From Cupriavidus sp. D384 (lineage in GTDB: Bacteria > Pseudomonadota > Gammaproteobacteria > Burkholderiales > Burkholderiaceae): a DNA stretch of 64,000 nt. The stretch spans positions 144,030 through 208,029 of the forward strand of contig NZ_BBQI01000024.1 of NCBI RefSeq assembly GCF_001652915.1, written 5' to 3'. The translations under genes were made by a program, and so were the position numbers. Positions 25,929 to 36,743 of this stretch are shown piece after piece (position 1 is the first letter of the stretch; each line of letters opens with the position of its first letter). The notes under the pieces are model-generated. The model ran no database searches, had not been told where the DNA came from, and saw only the letters and a list, made by a program, of their open reading frames with translations.

Positions 25929-26946
25929 GCGTCCCCGGCGTCTGCGCCGGTGGATGGTGGTGATCGCACTGGTGGCGGTCGCGCACGCGCTGTTGCTGTT
26001 TGGCCTGGTGCGCGTGCCGATCCCGTCATTGCCCGACGCGGGCGAGACGCCGCCCATCGAGGCGGTGCTGCTGCCCCCGCCCGCGCCACCCGCGCCGCCA
26101 GCACGGCCCCACCCCGCGCCCAGGCAGGCGCCGCAGGCTCAAACACCCGTTCCAGCCCCGGAGCCCGCTGAAGCGCCATCCGCACCCGCGCTGGCAACGG
26201 CCGAGAGCGGCGACACGACCGCCACCACCGGCGCCGGCGGCACGGGCACCGCCAGCGCGCCATCGCCGCCGGCCGAGACAGCCGCGCCACCCACGCCACC
26301 CGGGCCGCGTTATGCGGCCCCCCCTTCGGTCACGCTGCGCTACGCGAGCTTCGTCAACGGCGTGCAGAACCCCGACGGCATCATCCGATGGGAACAGGAC
26401 GGCAAACACTACCGGCTTGCCGTTGAAACACGCGTGCTGTGGTTCCGCTTTGCGTTCCAGAGCGCCGGCGACATGACCGATCGCGGGCTGTCCCCCACGC
26501 GCTACGAGGAGGCCCGGCGCAGCAAGGTGGAGGTGGCACGCTTCGACCGCGCAGCCAATACCGTCGTGTTTGAAACGCGTGGCGGCCAGGTGCCAATGCC
26601 TACCGCCTTCCAGGACCGCTTCAGCATCTTCCTGCAACTGGTGGGCTGGGTGCGCGGCGACCCGCAGCGCTATGCCACGCCCGGCGTGGTCGAGTCGTTC
26701 AACGTGGCCGACACCCGCGAGGTAGAGCCGATGCAGATCCAGTACGTGGGCGACGAGGATATCGACATCGGCACCGACGTGGTACGGGCGCGACACTTCA
26801 TGCGGCTTCCGCGTCACCCCAACGACAAGCGGCGCGTGGAAATCTGGCTGGCGCCCTCGCTGAACTGGATGCCCGCGCGCCTTCGTCAGACGGAGCCCGA
26901 TGGCACTCAGATCGATCTGGTCTATCGTAGTAGTGAAGGGCGGTGA
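25885..26946 (+). CDS. DUF3108 protein with TonB-like N-terminal layout
   Basis: About 353 residues. A basic cytoplasmic stretch (RKRPRRLRRW) is followed by one membrane helix (MVVIALVAVAHALLLFGLV), then a long Pro/Ala-rich periplasmic linker of some 100 residues. The C-terminal DUF3108 domain starts near 'LRYASFVNGVQNPDGIIRWEQDGKHYRL' and ends 'EIWLAPSLNWMPARLRQTEPDGTQIDLVYR'. DUF3108 is found in outer-membrane or periplasmic proteins of unknown role. The start is uncertain: no ATG precedes the helix in frame except inside it, GTG 25840 would overlap iclR by 89 bp, and TTG 25885 is chosen as a compromise. Confidence 0.7.
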   Translation: MATASRPEGTDTPRKRPRRLRRWMVVIALVAVAHALLLFGLVRVPIPSLPDAGETPPIEAVLLPPPAPPAPPARPHPAPRQAPQAQTPVPAPEPAEAPSAPALATAESGDTTATTGAGGTGTASAPSPPAETAAPPTPPGPRYAAPPSVTLRYASFVNGVQNPDGIIRWEQDGKHYRLAVETRVLWFRFAFQSAGDMTDRGLSPTRYEEARRSKVEVARFDRAANTVVFETRGGQVPMPTAFQDRFSIFLQLVGWVRGDPQRYATPGVVESFNVADTREVEPMQIQYVGDEDIDIGTDVVRARHFMRLPRHPNDKRRVEIWLAPSLNWMPARLRQTEPDGTQIDLVYRSSEGR

Positions 26947-26992
26947 TGCCGATGCCGCGGTGACACGTGTTGACCACGCGGGAGACTGAAAC

Positions 26993-27823
26993 ATGCCTGA
27001 CACATTGGCGCAGCGAATACGGGCTGGCGACGTCCAGCTGCAGGCTCGCATCGATGGCCGCGAAGGGCCATGGGTGGTCCTGATCCATGCGCTCGGTGCG
27101 AATCTGACGCTGTGGGACGACACCGCGCGTCATCTGTCCGGTCGATATCGGGTCTTGCGTTTCGACTTGCGCGGGCATGGCGGCAGCGATGCCCCGGTGG
27201 GCGCCTATACGATGGCCCGGCTGGCCGACGACGCCGTGGCGCTGATGGACGCCTTCGACATTGGGCAGGCCCACGTGTGCGGCGTCTCGGTGGGTGGCAT
27301 GGTGGCCCAGACCCTGGGCGTGCGGCACGCCGACCGGCTGCTGTCGCTGACCCTGGTGGACACCATCGACCACACCCCGATGGAAGCCCATCCGATGTGG
27401 GCCAACCGGATCGGCCAGGCCGAGGCGCACGGCATGGCGGGCATGGTGCCGACGACGATGGAACGCTGGCTGACGGCGTCTTTCCGCGCGCAGCATCCCG
27501 ACGAGGTCGAACGCATCAGCCGCATGCTGCTGGCCACGCCGGTGCAGGGGTACGTGGGGGTGGCGCAGGCCATCGTGGCCTTCGACCTGGCAGACGCGAT
27601 CGGCCGTATCCATTGTCCTGCCCTGGTTGTGACGGGCGACAAGGACGAAGGCGCGCCGGTATCGATGGCCCAATCCATTGCGCAAAAAATCCACGGTGCG
27701 AAGCTGGAGGTGCTGCCCGATGCAGCGCACCTGTCGTTTATCGAACAACCGGAACGCTTCCATGCGATCTTCGACGCGTTCCTGGGGCATGCGGCATGTG
27801 GCGGGCAGTGTGATATTCCGTAA
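26993..27823 (+). CDS. Alpha/beta hydrolase, 3-oxoadipate enol-lactonase-like
   Basis: A 276-residue alpha/beta-hydrolase-fold enzyme. The oxyanion HALGANLTLWDD segment is near 31, the nucleophile elbow GVSVGG near 96-101 (central Ser), the acid near 'VTGDKDEG', and the catalytic His in DAAHLSFIEQPE near 250. The overall pattern, including 'VLRFDLRGHGGSDAP', is like PcaD, which hydrolyses 3-oxoadipate enol-lactone in the beta-ketoadipate pathway. No other pca gene is nearby, so that substrate is not secured. It starts 46 bp after the DUF3108 gene. Confidence 0.8.
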   Translation: MPDTLAQRIRAGDVQLQARIDGREGPWVVLIHALGANLTLWDDTARHLSGRYRVLRFDLRGHGGSDAPVGAYTMARLADDAVALMDAFDIGQAHVCGVSVGGMVAQTLGVRHADRLLSLTLVDTIDHTPMEAHPMWANRIGQAEAHGMAGMVPTTMERWLTASFRAQHPDEVERISRMLLATPVQGYVGVAQAIVAFDLADAIGRIHCPALVVTGDKDEGAPVSMAQSIAQKIHGAKLEVLPDAAHLSFIEQPERFHAIFDAFLGHAACGGQCDIP

Positions 27824-28037
27824 CGCCATTGGGAAGATCGCAACACAGTAGTGCTCGGCGCTCAAGAAACTTGTAGCAGGCGCCGATGCCCAAAGGTAAG
27901 AGGGCAGAAGTGGCACGCAAAGGCTCGTCCGGGTAGTACAACTTGAATTCCGGACGACTACCCTCAGCTTGGAGAGGAAATCGCGTCATCCCGGCAGGCT
28001 TGGGACCGGCGCCAACCATACGCCAGGAGGTAGTGCG
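27824..28037. other. Leader region before DUF3567 with two mutually exclusive hairpins
   Basis: A 214-bp gap with no gene. It holds two overlapping inverted repeats: TCGTCCGG (27925-27932) / CCGGACGA (27950-27957), and GGGTAGT (27931-27937) / ACTACCC (27957-27963). They share bases and cannot form together; the loops are also too short for a pseudoknot. AGGAGG at 28025-28030 is the ribosome-binding site of the next gene. Confidence 0.4.
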
Positions 28038-28295
28038 ATGCAAATGATCTACAACAGCGACAATTACTGCATTGTCGAGTTTGGAGCAGATGTCGAGCAT
28101 GCGACCCTTGCCTCGGGCGGCTACGAAATCGTCGACAAGAACCTGAAACGCGAAATTTTCCTCGGCGGTCATATGGCCGAGACCTTCCGCGCCGACGTGA
28201 CGCGTCTGATTGAAAGCGAGCCATCCGTGGAGGAAGTCGACGAGTTTCTAGGCAAGTTCGACACCGTCATGAACAACCCGCTGGTGATGCACTGA
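28038..28295 (+). CDS. DUF3567 family protein
   Basis: An 85-residue soluble protein of the DUF3567 family, restricted to beta-proteobacteria as far as I recall and without known function. It is recognised by the start MQMIYNSDNYCIVEF and the 'GGYEIVDKNLKREIFLGGHMAETFR' core. The acidic C-terminal half is helical (SEPSVEEVDEFLGKFD). The frame is open from 27969, but a perfect AGGAGG 7 bp before ATG 28038 fixes the start. A bidirectional-looking terminator follows. Confidence 0.88.
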   Translation: MQMIYNSDNYCIVEFGADVEHATLASGGYEIVDKNLKREIFLGGHMAETFRADVTRLIESEPSVEEVDEFLGKFDTVMNNPLVMH

Positions 28296-28318
28296 GCATT
28301 GCCGGCACGGCCCAGACG

Positions 28319-28347
28319 AAAACGCCCGCTTTCGAGCGGGCGTTTTT
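28319..28347. terminator. Bidirectional terminator, DUF3567 / rhodanese
   Basis: 12-bp stem AAAACGCCCGCT (28319-28330) / AGCGGGCGTTTT (28335-28346) around a TTCG tetraloop, with T-runs on both strands. It separates the convergent DUF3567 and rhodanese genes. Confidence 0.92.
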
Positions 28348-28366
28348 CATTGGCGCGGCCGGGGCG

Positions 28367-28759
28367 TCAGTACTGCTCCCAGGGCAGCCCTTCGTGCCGC
28401 CAGCCGTTGACGGTATTGCGATGGCGGTGGGCGTCAAGGTCGCCCTCGAAGCCATGCAGCACGTTGTAGACCGTGGTGAATCCGGCGCCCTCCAGCGCCC
28501 GCGCGGCGGCCGACGACCGGTTGCCGCTGCGGCAGATCAGCACCACGGGCCGGGCGGAGACCTGGCCGGCCAGCTTCTTCACTGCCTGGACGAAGTGCGG
28601 GTTGACTTCCCAGTCCGGGCCGTCGTTCCAGGGCACGTTGTGCGCGCCTTGCGGATGGCCGACGAACAGGTATTCCATCTCGCTGCGGCAGTCGATGAAG
28701 AGCGCGTCGGGCTCGGTGCCGAGCAGCGTCAGGGCGTCGTTGGGGCTCAAGTGTTGCAT
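28367..28759 (-). CDS. Single-domain rhodanese-like sulfurtransferase
   Basis: A 130-residue cytoplasmic rhodanese-homology domain. The persulfide-forming Cys76 sits in the active-site loop CRSGNR (76-81), preceded by 'ARPVVLI' and followed by a helix 'SSAAARALEGAGF'. The N-terminal 'DALFIDCRSEMEYLFVGHPQGAHNVPW' is also typical, with a second cysteine at 24. Single-domain rhodaneses move sulfane sulfur in thiosulfate, molybdopterin or tRNA thiolation chemistry; the sequence does not say which. It is divergent from metH, with 249 bp between the two start codons. Confidence 0.9.
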   Translation of the reverse strand: MQHLSPNDALTLLGTEPDALFIDCRSEMEYLFVGHPQGAHNVPWNDGPDWEVNPHFVQAVKKLAGQVSARPVVLICRSGNRSSAAARALEGAGFTTVYNVLHGFEGDLDAHRHRNTVNGWRHEGLPWEQY

Positions 28760-28931
28760 GGAAACTGACGAAAACTGGTCGAAAGCGAATGATGGCGCAC
28801 GCAGGCGAACGAAGGCGAACGCCGTTCGTGGCGAATACGTCTCCCAGTGTAGGCGCGGCGTCTGCCGCTGACAACCGCGCGCAACGCCGCGGGCCGGAGC
28901 CAGGTGCCCGCCCGCAATCCCTTGATCTACC

Positions 28932-28940
28932 TGATAAAAT
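28932..28940 (+). promoter_or_regulatory. metH extended -10 promoter
   Basis: TGATAAAAT, an extended -10 element (TG, A, TAAAAT), 69 bp before the metH start. The 12-mer ACCTGATAAAAT also occurs in front of argS at 38167. No good -35. No SAM, SAH or cobalamin riboswitch fold was recognised in the leader. Confidence 0.45.
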
Positions 28941-29008
28941 CGTCCTCTTGCCCAAATTTGCGCATTCGGCCTGCCGGTCGGGCGCGCGCATCACATCCAG
29001 GCCCCACC

Positions 29009-30073
29009 ATGAGCGCTGTCCAATCCGCCCCCCGCCCTTATACCCGGGCCGCCAGCCTGCCCCGGCTGCTGCGTGAACGTATCCTGATTCTCGACGGCGC
29101 GATGGGCACGATGATCCAGCGCTACAAGCTGGGCGAGGCCGAGTACCGCGGCACGCGTTTCGCCGACCATCCGATCGACGTGAAGGGCAACAACGAACTG
29201 CTGCTGCTGACGCGTCCGCAGGTCATCAGCGAGATCCACGAGCAGTACCTGGCCGCTGGCGCGGACCTGATCGAGACCAACACGTTCGGTGCCACGGGCG
29301 TGGCGCAGGAAGACTACAAGATGGCCAGCCTGGCCTACGAGATGAACGTCGAGGCCGCCCGCCTGGCGCGCGCCGCCTGCGACAAGTACAGCACGCCCGA
29401 GAAGCCGCGCTTCGTGGCCGGTGCCTTCGGCCCGACGCCGAAGACGGCCAGCATCAGCCCCGACGTCAACGACCCCGGCGCGCGCAATGTCACCTTCGAG
29501 GAACTGCGCGATTCGTACTACGAACAGGGCAAGGGCCTGCTCGAAGGCGGCGCCGACGTGTTCCTGGTCGAAACGATCTTCGACACGCTGAACGCCAAGG
29601 CCGCGCTGTTCGCCATCGACCAGCTGTTCGAGGACACCGGCGAGCGCGTGCCCGTGATGATCTCGGGCACCGTGACCGATGCATCGGGCCGCATTCTGTC
29701 GGGCCAGACCGTGGAAGCGTTCTGGAACAGCCTGCGCCACGCCAAGCCGGTCACGTTCGGCCTGAACTGCGCGCTGGGCGCCACGCTGATGCGCCCGTAT
29801 ATCGCCGAACTGGCAAAGGTGTGCGACGCCGCGGTGTCGTGCTATCCCAACGCCGGCCTGCCGAATCCGATGAGCGACACGGGCTTCGACGAAACGCCCG
29901 AGGTCACGTCGGCGCTGGTGGAGGAATTCGCCGCGTCGGGCCTGGTGAACCTGGTGGGCGGCTGCTGCGGCACCACGCCCGACCACATTGCCGCCATCGC
30001 CAAGCGCGTGGCCGACAAGACGCCGCGTGCCTGGCCGGGCCAGTACCGTGAAGACGCCGAACAGGCCGCCTGA
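29009..30073 (+). CDS. metH: Methionine synthase, homocysteine-binding part (MetH N-terminal module)
   Basis: A 354-residue protein equal to the first module of cobalamin-dependent methionine synthase: the zinc-dependent homocysteine S-methyltransferase barrel. Visible features are '[15 protein letters not shown]' (about 27-41), 'ETNTFGATG', 'NCALGA' with the first zinc cysteine, and '[11 protein letters not shown]' with the other two near the C-terminus. In E. coli this is residues 1-350 of one 1227-residue protein; here it is a separate gene ending 36 bp before the gene for the other three modules. The frame is open from 28904, but ATG 29009 is chosen because the upstream part lies over the promoter. 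The pair must assemble in trans. Confidence 0.93.
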   Translation: MSAVQSAPRPYTRAASLPRLLRERILILDGAMGTMIQRYKLGEAEYRGTRFADHPIDVKGNNELLLLTRPQVISEIHEQYLAAGADLIETNTFGATGVAQEDYKMASLAYEMNVEAARLARAACDKYSTPEKPRFVAGAFGPTPKTASISPDVNDPGARNVTFEELRDSYYEQGKGLLEGGADVFLVETIFDTLNAKAALFAIDQLFEDTGERVPVMISGTVTDASGRILSGQTVEAFWNSLRHAKPVTFGLNCALGATLMRPYIAELAKVCDAAVSCYPNAGLPNPMSDTGFDETPEVTSALVEEFAASGLVNLVGGCCGTTPDHIAAIAKRVADKTPRAWPGQYREDAEQAA

Positions 30074-30109
30074 AACATCGCACGCACCGAGCATTAGAGA
30101 AGAGACATC

Positions 30110-32857
<2,748 letters not shown>

Positions 32858-32890
32858 GCGGCTTCGCTGCAGCTGTAAGCAGTTGCAATG

Positions 32891-32928
32891 ACCGGGGCGC
32901 CGCGCGACAGCGGCGCCCCGGTTTTTTT
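32891..32928 (+). terminator. metH terminator
   Basis: 12-bp GC-rich stem ACCGGGGCGCCG (32891-32902) / CGGCGCCCCGGT (32911-32922), 8-nt loop, then T7. Strong factor-independent terminator, 34 bp after the metH stop. Confidence 0.93.
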
Positions 32929-33130
32929 ATGGCCCGCCCGCTGCCGGGACCGTTGCCACCGCCGTTGAAACGTAAGGGAAATACGACGAATCCGTTATCC
33001 GGCGCGGCCTGTGGGACGCCGGCCGACAATGTTCGCAATGTCTTCACGACTGCTTACAGAACCTGACAAGTGCTCACAGACCGGCATGGATCGGCTCCAT
33101 AGACTGGAACCCAGTTCACGTGACACCGCG

Positions 33131-33167
33131 TGAATGCCGCAGCGAATGTTTCGCTGCGGAGCATTCA
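33131..33167 (+). other. Long 5'-UTR hairpin abutting a ribosome-binding site
   Basis: TGAATGC-CGCAGCGAA (33131-33146) pairs with TTCGCTGCG (33150-33158) and, after a 2-nt bulge, GCATTCA (33161-33167). That gives 16 base pairs with a 3-nt loop. It ends 3 nt before AAGGAG (33171-33176), the ribosome-binding site of the secreted protein gene at 33185. It may stabilise the message or control translation. It is preceded by about 200 bp (32929-33130) in which I see no gene. Confidence 0.6.
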
Positions 33168-33184
33168 GTAAAGGAGTCTCTCCC

Positions 33185-33574
33185 ATGAAGAAGCTGCTGA
33201 TCTCCCTGTCCGCCCTGTCGATTGCCGCCGCCTCGTCCTTCGCGATGGCCCAAGGCACCGGTGCCACGGTTGGCACCCAAGCGGGCGTCGGCGCCTCCGT
33301 GAACGCACCCTCGCAGAATGCCAGCCCGAATGCCGGTGTGAACGCCGGCGGCGCGGCCGGTGGCGCGGTGACCCCGGCCAGCCCGAGTTCGGCGGATCCG
33401 GGCAGCAAGGCCAGCCTGGGCGGAAAGGCGGGCGCCGACACCTCGATGTCGTCGACGCCCACCGAGAAGGAAAACAAGGGCAAGCACACCGGCCATGCCA
33501 AGGCCAAGTCGAAGAAGGGTGACCTGGGCGCCAACGCCGGGGCCGGCGCCGATGCCGGTACCAAGATCCAGTAG
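33185..33574 (+). CDS. Small secreted Ala/Gly-rich protein, unknown function
   Basis: I do not recognise a functional family. The 129-residue product begins with a clear signal peptide, MKKLLISLSALSIAAASSFAMA, with cleavage expected after AMA (residue 22). The mature part is low-complexity: Ala, Gly, Asn, Ser and Pro in the first half, then a basic stretch KENKGKHTGHAKAKSKKG (about 98-115) and an Ala/Gly/Asp end. It lacks cysteines and resembles other disordered periplasmic proteins of Ralstonia/Cupriavidus. The frame is open from 33134, but AAGGAG 8 bp before ATG 33185 decides the start. The message has a strong hairpin in front of the ribosome-binding site, so expression may be high or regulated after transcription. 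Confidence 0.75.
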   Translation: MKKLLISLSALSIAAASSFAMAQGTGATVGTQAGVGASVNAPSQNASPNAGVNAGGAAGGAVTPASPSSADPGSKASLGGKAGADTSMSSTPTEKENKGKHTGHAKAKSKKGDLGANAGAGADAGTKIQ

Positions 33575-33640
33575 CCGCAGGACGGGATGACGGGGCGGGC
33601 CCTCCAGACCGCCCCCATCCCGGCAGCAGGCAAATGGACT

Positions 33641-33672
33641 GACGGACGCCTTCGGGCGTCCGTCTTGCGTTT
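33641..33672 (+). terminator. Terminator-like hairpin after the secreted protein gene
   Basis: 10-bp stem GACGGACGCC (33641-33650) / GGCGTCCGTC (33655-33664) around a TTCG loop, followed by TTGCGTTT. The tail is poor in T, so it is a likely but imperfect terminator. The rest of the 33575-33885 gap carries only the response-regulator promoter. Confidence 0.6.
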
Positions 33673-33817
33673 GGGCGCGCCGCTCCCGGGGTGCGCCGCA
33701 CTGCAGCATTTTCCATTCCCCTGCGCCCGCGCGCGGCGCTTGTCGGCCCGCCCTGCGGGTGTCGCCGTGGCGCGTCATGTCAGCCTGACACCGACATATT
33801 CGGCGTCGCGTCGGCAC

Positions 33818-33823
33818 TACAAT
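33818..33823 (+). promoter_or_regulatory. Response-regulator gene -10 element
   Basis: TACAAT, 62 bp before the ATG at 33886. No -35 could be assigned at 16-18 bp spacing. Confidence 0.35.
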
Positions 33824-33885
33824 GCAGGAAACCGGCCCGGGCCGTGCTTCGGCAGGCGGGCCACCCCCTCACCGTGGAGACACCG

Positions 33886-34518
33886 ATGATCCGCGTCTTG
33901 ATCGCCGACGATCATGAGATCGTGCGCGCTGGTCTGCGCCAGTTCATTTCAGAGGAACCCGACATCAAGGTGACGGGCGAAGCCGCCAGCGGCGACGAAG
34001 TGATGGCGCAGTTGCGCGACAGCGAGTTCGACGTACTCGTACTCGATATTTCCATGCCGGATCGCAACGGCATCGATGTGCTGAAGCTGATCCGGCAGCG
34101 TTTGCCCAACCTGCCGGTGCTGATCCTGTCCACCTATCCCGAAGACCAGTACGCGATCAATCTGATCCGTGCCGGCGCCTCGGGCTACCTGACCAAGGAA
34201 TCCGCGCCGGACGACCTGGTCAAGGCCATCCGCACGGTGGCCCAGGGCCGCCGCTACGTGAGCCCCACCGTGGCAGACCTGCTGATCGGCGGGCTCGACA
34301 AGCCGACCGAACAGCCGGTGCACCAGACCCTTTCCGAGCGCGAGTTCCAGATCTTCTGCAAGCTCTCGCGCGGACAGTCGGTGTCGGTGATTGCCGACGA
34401 ACTATTCCTGAGCGTGAAGACCGTGAGCACCTACCGCTCCCGCATCCTGGAGAAGATGGGCATGAAGACCAATGCCGACCTGACCTACTACGCCATCAAG
34501 AATGGGCTCGTGGAATAG
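33886..34518 (+). CDS. Response regulator, NarL/FixJ (LuxR) family
   Basis: A 210-residue two-component response regulator. The receiver domain is at 1-120, with the acidic pair Asp8/Asp9, phospho-acceptor Asp54 (VLVLDISMPD), the switch Ser/Thr in LILSTYPED and the conserved Lys in GYLTKES. The C-terminal LuxR-type helix-turn-helix is at about 145-208 (LSEREFQIFCKLSRGQSVSVIADELFLSVKTVSTYRSRI). The frame is open from 33691, but GGAGA before ATG 33886 and the family N-terminus MIRVLIADDHE decide the start. It is followed by a single-domain receiver and a convergent histidine kinase, the likely partner. Confidence 0.92.
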   Translation: MIRVLIADDHEIVRAGLRQFISEEPDIKVTGEAASGDEVMAQLRDSEFDVLVLDISMPDRNGIDVLKLIRQRLPNLPVLILSTYPEDQYAINLIRAGASGYLTKESAPDDLVKAIRTVAQGRRYVSPTVADLLIGGLDKPTEQPVHQTLSEREFQIFCKLSRGQSVSVIADELFLSVKTVSTYRSRILEKMGMKTNADLTYYAIKNGLVE

Positions 34519-34588
34519 GCCGGACTTTGGAAGCCTCGTGCCAGAACCGTTAATCGTTCATCTCTTCGCCTGACAGTTGCCAAGCGCC

Positions 34589-34996
34589 ATGCCGGAGCAA
34601 GCCACGGCCTCCTCGAACCGTTCGCTGCGGGTCCTCCTGATCGAGGACTCCGAAGTATTGCGAGGCATGCTGCTGGAATACCTGACGGCCTTCCCGTTCG
34701 TCGAGTCGGTGGACTGGGCCGACACCGAAAGCGGCGCGGTGAAGCTGGCCACCCACGGCCAGTACGATGTGTCGATCGTCGACCTGCAGCTGCGCCAGGG
34801 CAACGGCATCAACGTGCTGCGTGAAATGCAGAAGGCCGGGCTGTCGGGCATCCGCATCGTCTACACCAACCATGCGCAGGTATCGATGTACCGGCGCCAG
34901 TGCGCCGAGGCCGGCGCCGACTATTTCTTCGACAAGTCGCTCGAACTGGAACAGGTGTTCCGCGTGATCGAGGACTACGCGACCTCCGCCTCCTGA
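34589..34996 (+). CDS. Single-domain response regulator (CheY-like)
   Basis: A 135-residue stand-alone receiver domain. Asp20 (LLIEDSE), phospho-acceptor Asp65 (VSIVDLQL), Thr93 (VYTNHA) and Lys116 (FFDKSLE) form the usual active site. The first acidic position is Glu19. There is no output domain, so it may compete for, or store, phosphate from the adjacent kinase, or act through protein contacts. ATG 34589 is preferred over TTG 34577. It lies 70 bp after the LuxR-type regulator and is convergent with the histidine kinase. Confidence 0.88.
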   Translation: MPEQATASSNRSLRVLLIEDSEVLRGMLLEYLTAFPFVESVDWADTESGAVKLATHGQYDVSIVDLQLRQGNGINVLREMQKAGLSGIRIVYTNHAQVSMYRRQCAEAGADYFFDKSLELEQVFRVIEDYATSAS

Positions 34997-35069
34997 TACC
35001 CGTCTGAAGAAGCTCGGGCGTGGCCTGGCCGTCGCCATCGGCCCCGGATGGGTCCCGCCGCGTGCGGGC

Positions 35070-36461
35070 TCAGACTTCGGTGGTTTCCTCGGGCGGCGCC
35101 AGCACAGATGTGGTCAGTGGCACCTCGACGCGGATCGAAACGCCTTGGCCCGGCACCGAATCCACGTGCATCGTCCCGCCCAGTGCCAGCACCCGCTGCT
35201 CCATGCCCAGCAGGCCATGATGGCCGCCGGTGCTGCCGGCGTCGAAATCGGGCGGCAGGCCGCGGCCGTCGTCCCGGATTGCCAGCGTGAGCTGTTGCGC
35301 GGTGCAGGCCAGCGATACGGAAATGTGCTGCGCCTCGGCGTACTTGCTGGCGTTGTTCAGCGATTCCTGCACGATCCGGTACAGCGCGATGGCCGCGTTG
35401 TCGCGCAGCGGCGGCAGCGATTCGGGCAGGTCGACCTGGGTTTCCCACTGGTTGCGGGCGCCCACGTCTTCCACCTGCTGCACGATGGCCTCGCGCAGCC
35501 CCAGGTTCAGCAGCACCGTGGGGCGCAGGTCCTCGATCAGCCGGCGCTTGATCTGGATGGCCTGGTCGGCATGCTGCATCACGCGCGTGATCTTGTCGCG
35601 CGCCTCGGGGTGCGTCTGTTGCACCCGCATCTTTACCCAGTGCAGGTCGAGCTTGATGGCGGTCAGGATGGCGCCCAGTTCGTCGTGCAGTTCGCGCGAC
35701 AGGCGCGTCTTTTCGTCCTCGGTCACGCGCTGCAGGTGGGCCGCCAGTGCCGACAACTGCCGCGTGCGCGCGCGGACCTTGCGATCCAGCCGGGCGCTTT
35801 CCTCTTCGAGCTGTTCGCGCGCCGCCTCGGCCATCGTCATGCGTCGCTGATGGCCCATGCCCACGGCCACGAGCAGCAGGATGTTGATCGCGGTCAGCAG
35901 CCCGATGCCGTAGCGGGACAGCTGCAGGTCGTGCTCGGCTGCCTCCAGGTTGTGGGTGACCGTGCCCGATTCGCGCACCTGCAGGTGTTCCAGTCCGCGC
36001 CGGGCGCTTTCCATGGTCTGCTTGCCGAAGTCGGTGCGGATCATGTCCAGCGCCACGTCGACGTCGCGCTTGCCGTAGACCAGCGTCAGCGCCATCTCGT
36101 TGAGCTTGCGCGTGACGAACTGCGAGGCCTCGCCGAACTGGCGCAGCCCTTCGGGATCATTGGCGTAGTGCTGGCGGATGCGCGACATCAGCTCGCTGAT
36201 ATGGGGCAGCGCCTTGTAGTACGGGTCCAGGTAGCTTTCCTTGCCGGTCAGCAGGAAACCGCGCTGGCCGGCTTCGGCGTTGACCAGCTCGGCGATCAGC
36301 TCGCCCAGGTCGCTTTGCAGCTGCTGCGAGCGGATGGCTTCGGTATAGCCCTCGCGCAGGCGCAGGTTTCCGGTCTCAGATGCGATCAGAACGGCCAGTG
36401 TCAGCACGATGCCGCCGGCAAGCAGCAGGGTGTTTCTCAGGAGTAGGGAATGCTTGGCCAT
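35070..36461 (-). CDS. CHASE3 sensor histidine kinase (HisKA_3 type)
   Basis: A 463-residue membrane sensor kinase. The N-terminal helix is at 8-28, followed by a periplasmic CHASE3 domain at about 35-180 (with 'LVNAEAGQRGFLLTGKESYL' at 60-78), then a second helix at 185-203 and a cytoplasmic coiled coil at 207-245. The HisKA_3 dimerisation domain carries phospho-acceptor His259 (SRELHDELGAIL). The HATPase has its N-box near 366-375 (ESLNNASKYA) and 'DDGRGLP', 'GHHGLLGMEQRV'. HisKA_3 kinases pair with NarL/FixJ regulators, and one is encoded convergently at 33886. The signal sensed by CHASE3 is unknown. Confidence 0.92.
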   Translation of the reverse strand: MAKHSLLLRNTLLLAGGIVLTLAVLIASETGNLRLREGYTEAIRSQQLQSDLGELIAELVNAEAGQRGFLLTGKESYLDPYYKALPHISELMSRIRQHYANDPEGLRQFGEASQFVTRKLNEMALTLVYGKRDVDVALDMIRTDFGKQTMESARRGLEHLQVRESGTVTHNLEAAEHDLQLSRYGIGLLTAINILLLVAVGMGHQRRMTMAEAAREQLEEESARLDRKVRARTRQLSALAAHLQRVTEDEKTRLSRELHDELGAILTAIKLDLHWVKMRVQQTHPEARDKITRVMQHADQAIQIKRRLIEDLRPTVLLNLGLREAIVQQVEDVGARNQWETQVDLPESLPPLRDNAAIALYRIVQESLNNASKYAEAQHISVSLACTAQQLTLAIRDDGRGLPPDFDAGSTGGHHGLLGMEQRVLALGGTMHVDSVPGQGVSIRVEVPLTTSVLAPPEETTEV

Positions 36462-36743
36462 CTGAAGTCACTGGTTGATGCGCTGCCGCGGCAGGGCGGA
36501 AGAGCGGCCATGGAATCACATCGTCATGTAGCGGTCAATCGTACCGGGCCGCCGCGCGTATCGCATCCGGCGCGAAGCGGCGCCCGCTGTAGGACTTGGC
36601 TGACATCTGAATCGGTCTGGTTTCGGTGTGCGGTCAAAGGGTGGAACCCTACGATGAGGCTATGAGCTTGCGCACCGTGGCGCAAGCCGAACGCACCACC
36701 AGCCGTCAGGCCGGTTGCGCTCGCTAACCTCGGGAGACTGGTC
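36462..36743. other. Divergent gap, histidine kinase / DUF1328
   Basis: 282 bp without a gene. One perfect hairpin is present: GCTTGCGC (36666-36673) / GCGCAAGC (36680-36687), 57-78 bp before the DUF1328 ATG. CGGGAGA upstream of 36744 serves as ribosome-binding site. A GGAAC motif at 36643 recalls ECF-sigma -35 boxes, but no matching -10 was found. Confidence 0.35.

Noticed and set aside
27925..27963. H-type pseudoknot (SAM-II-like riboswitch)
   Set aside because: The two helices share bases and leave no connecting loops, so they cannot coexist; kept only as alternative hairpins.
28760..29008. SAM, SAH or cobalamin riboswitch upstream of metH
   Set aside because: Looked for the conserved cores and did not find them; only a promoter element is supportable.
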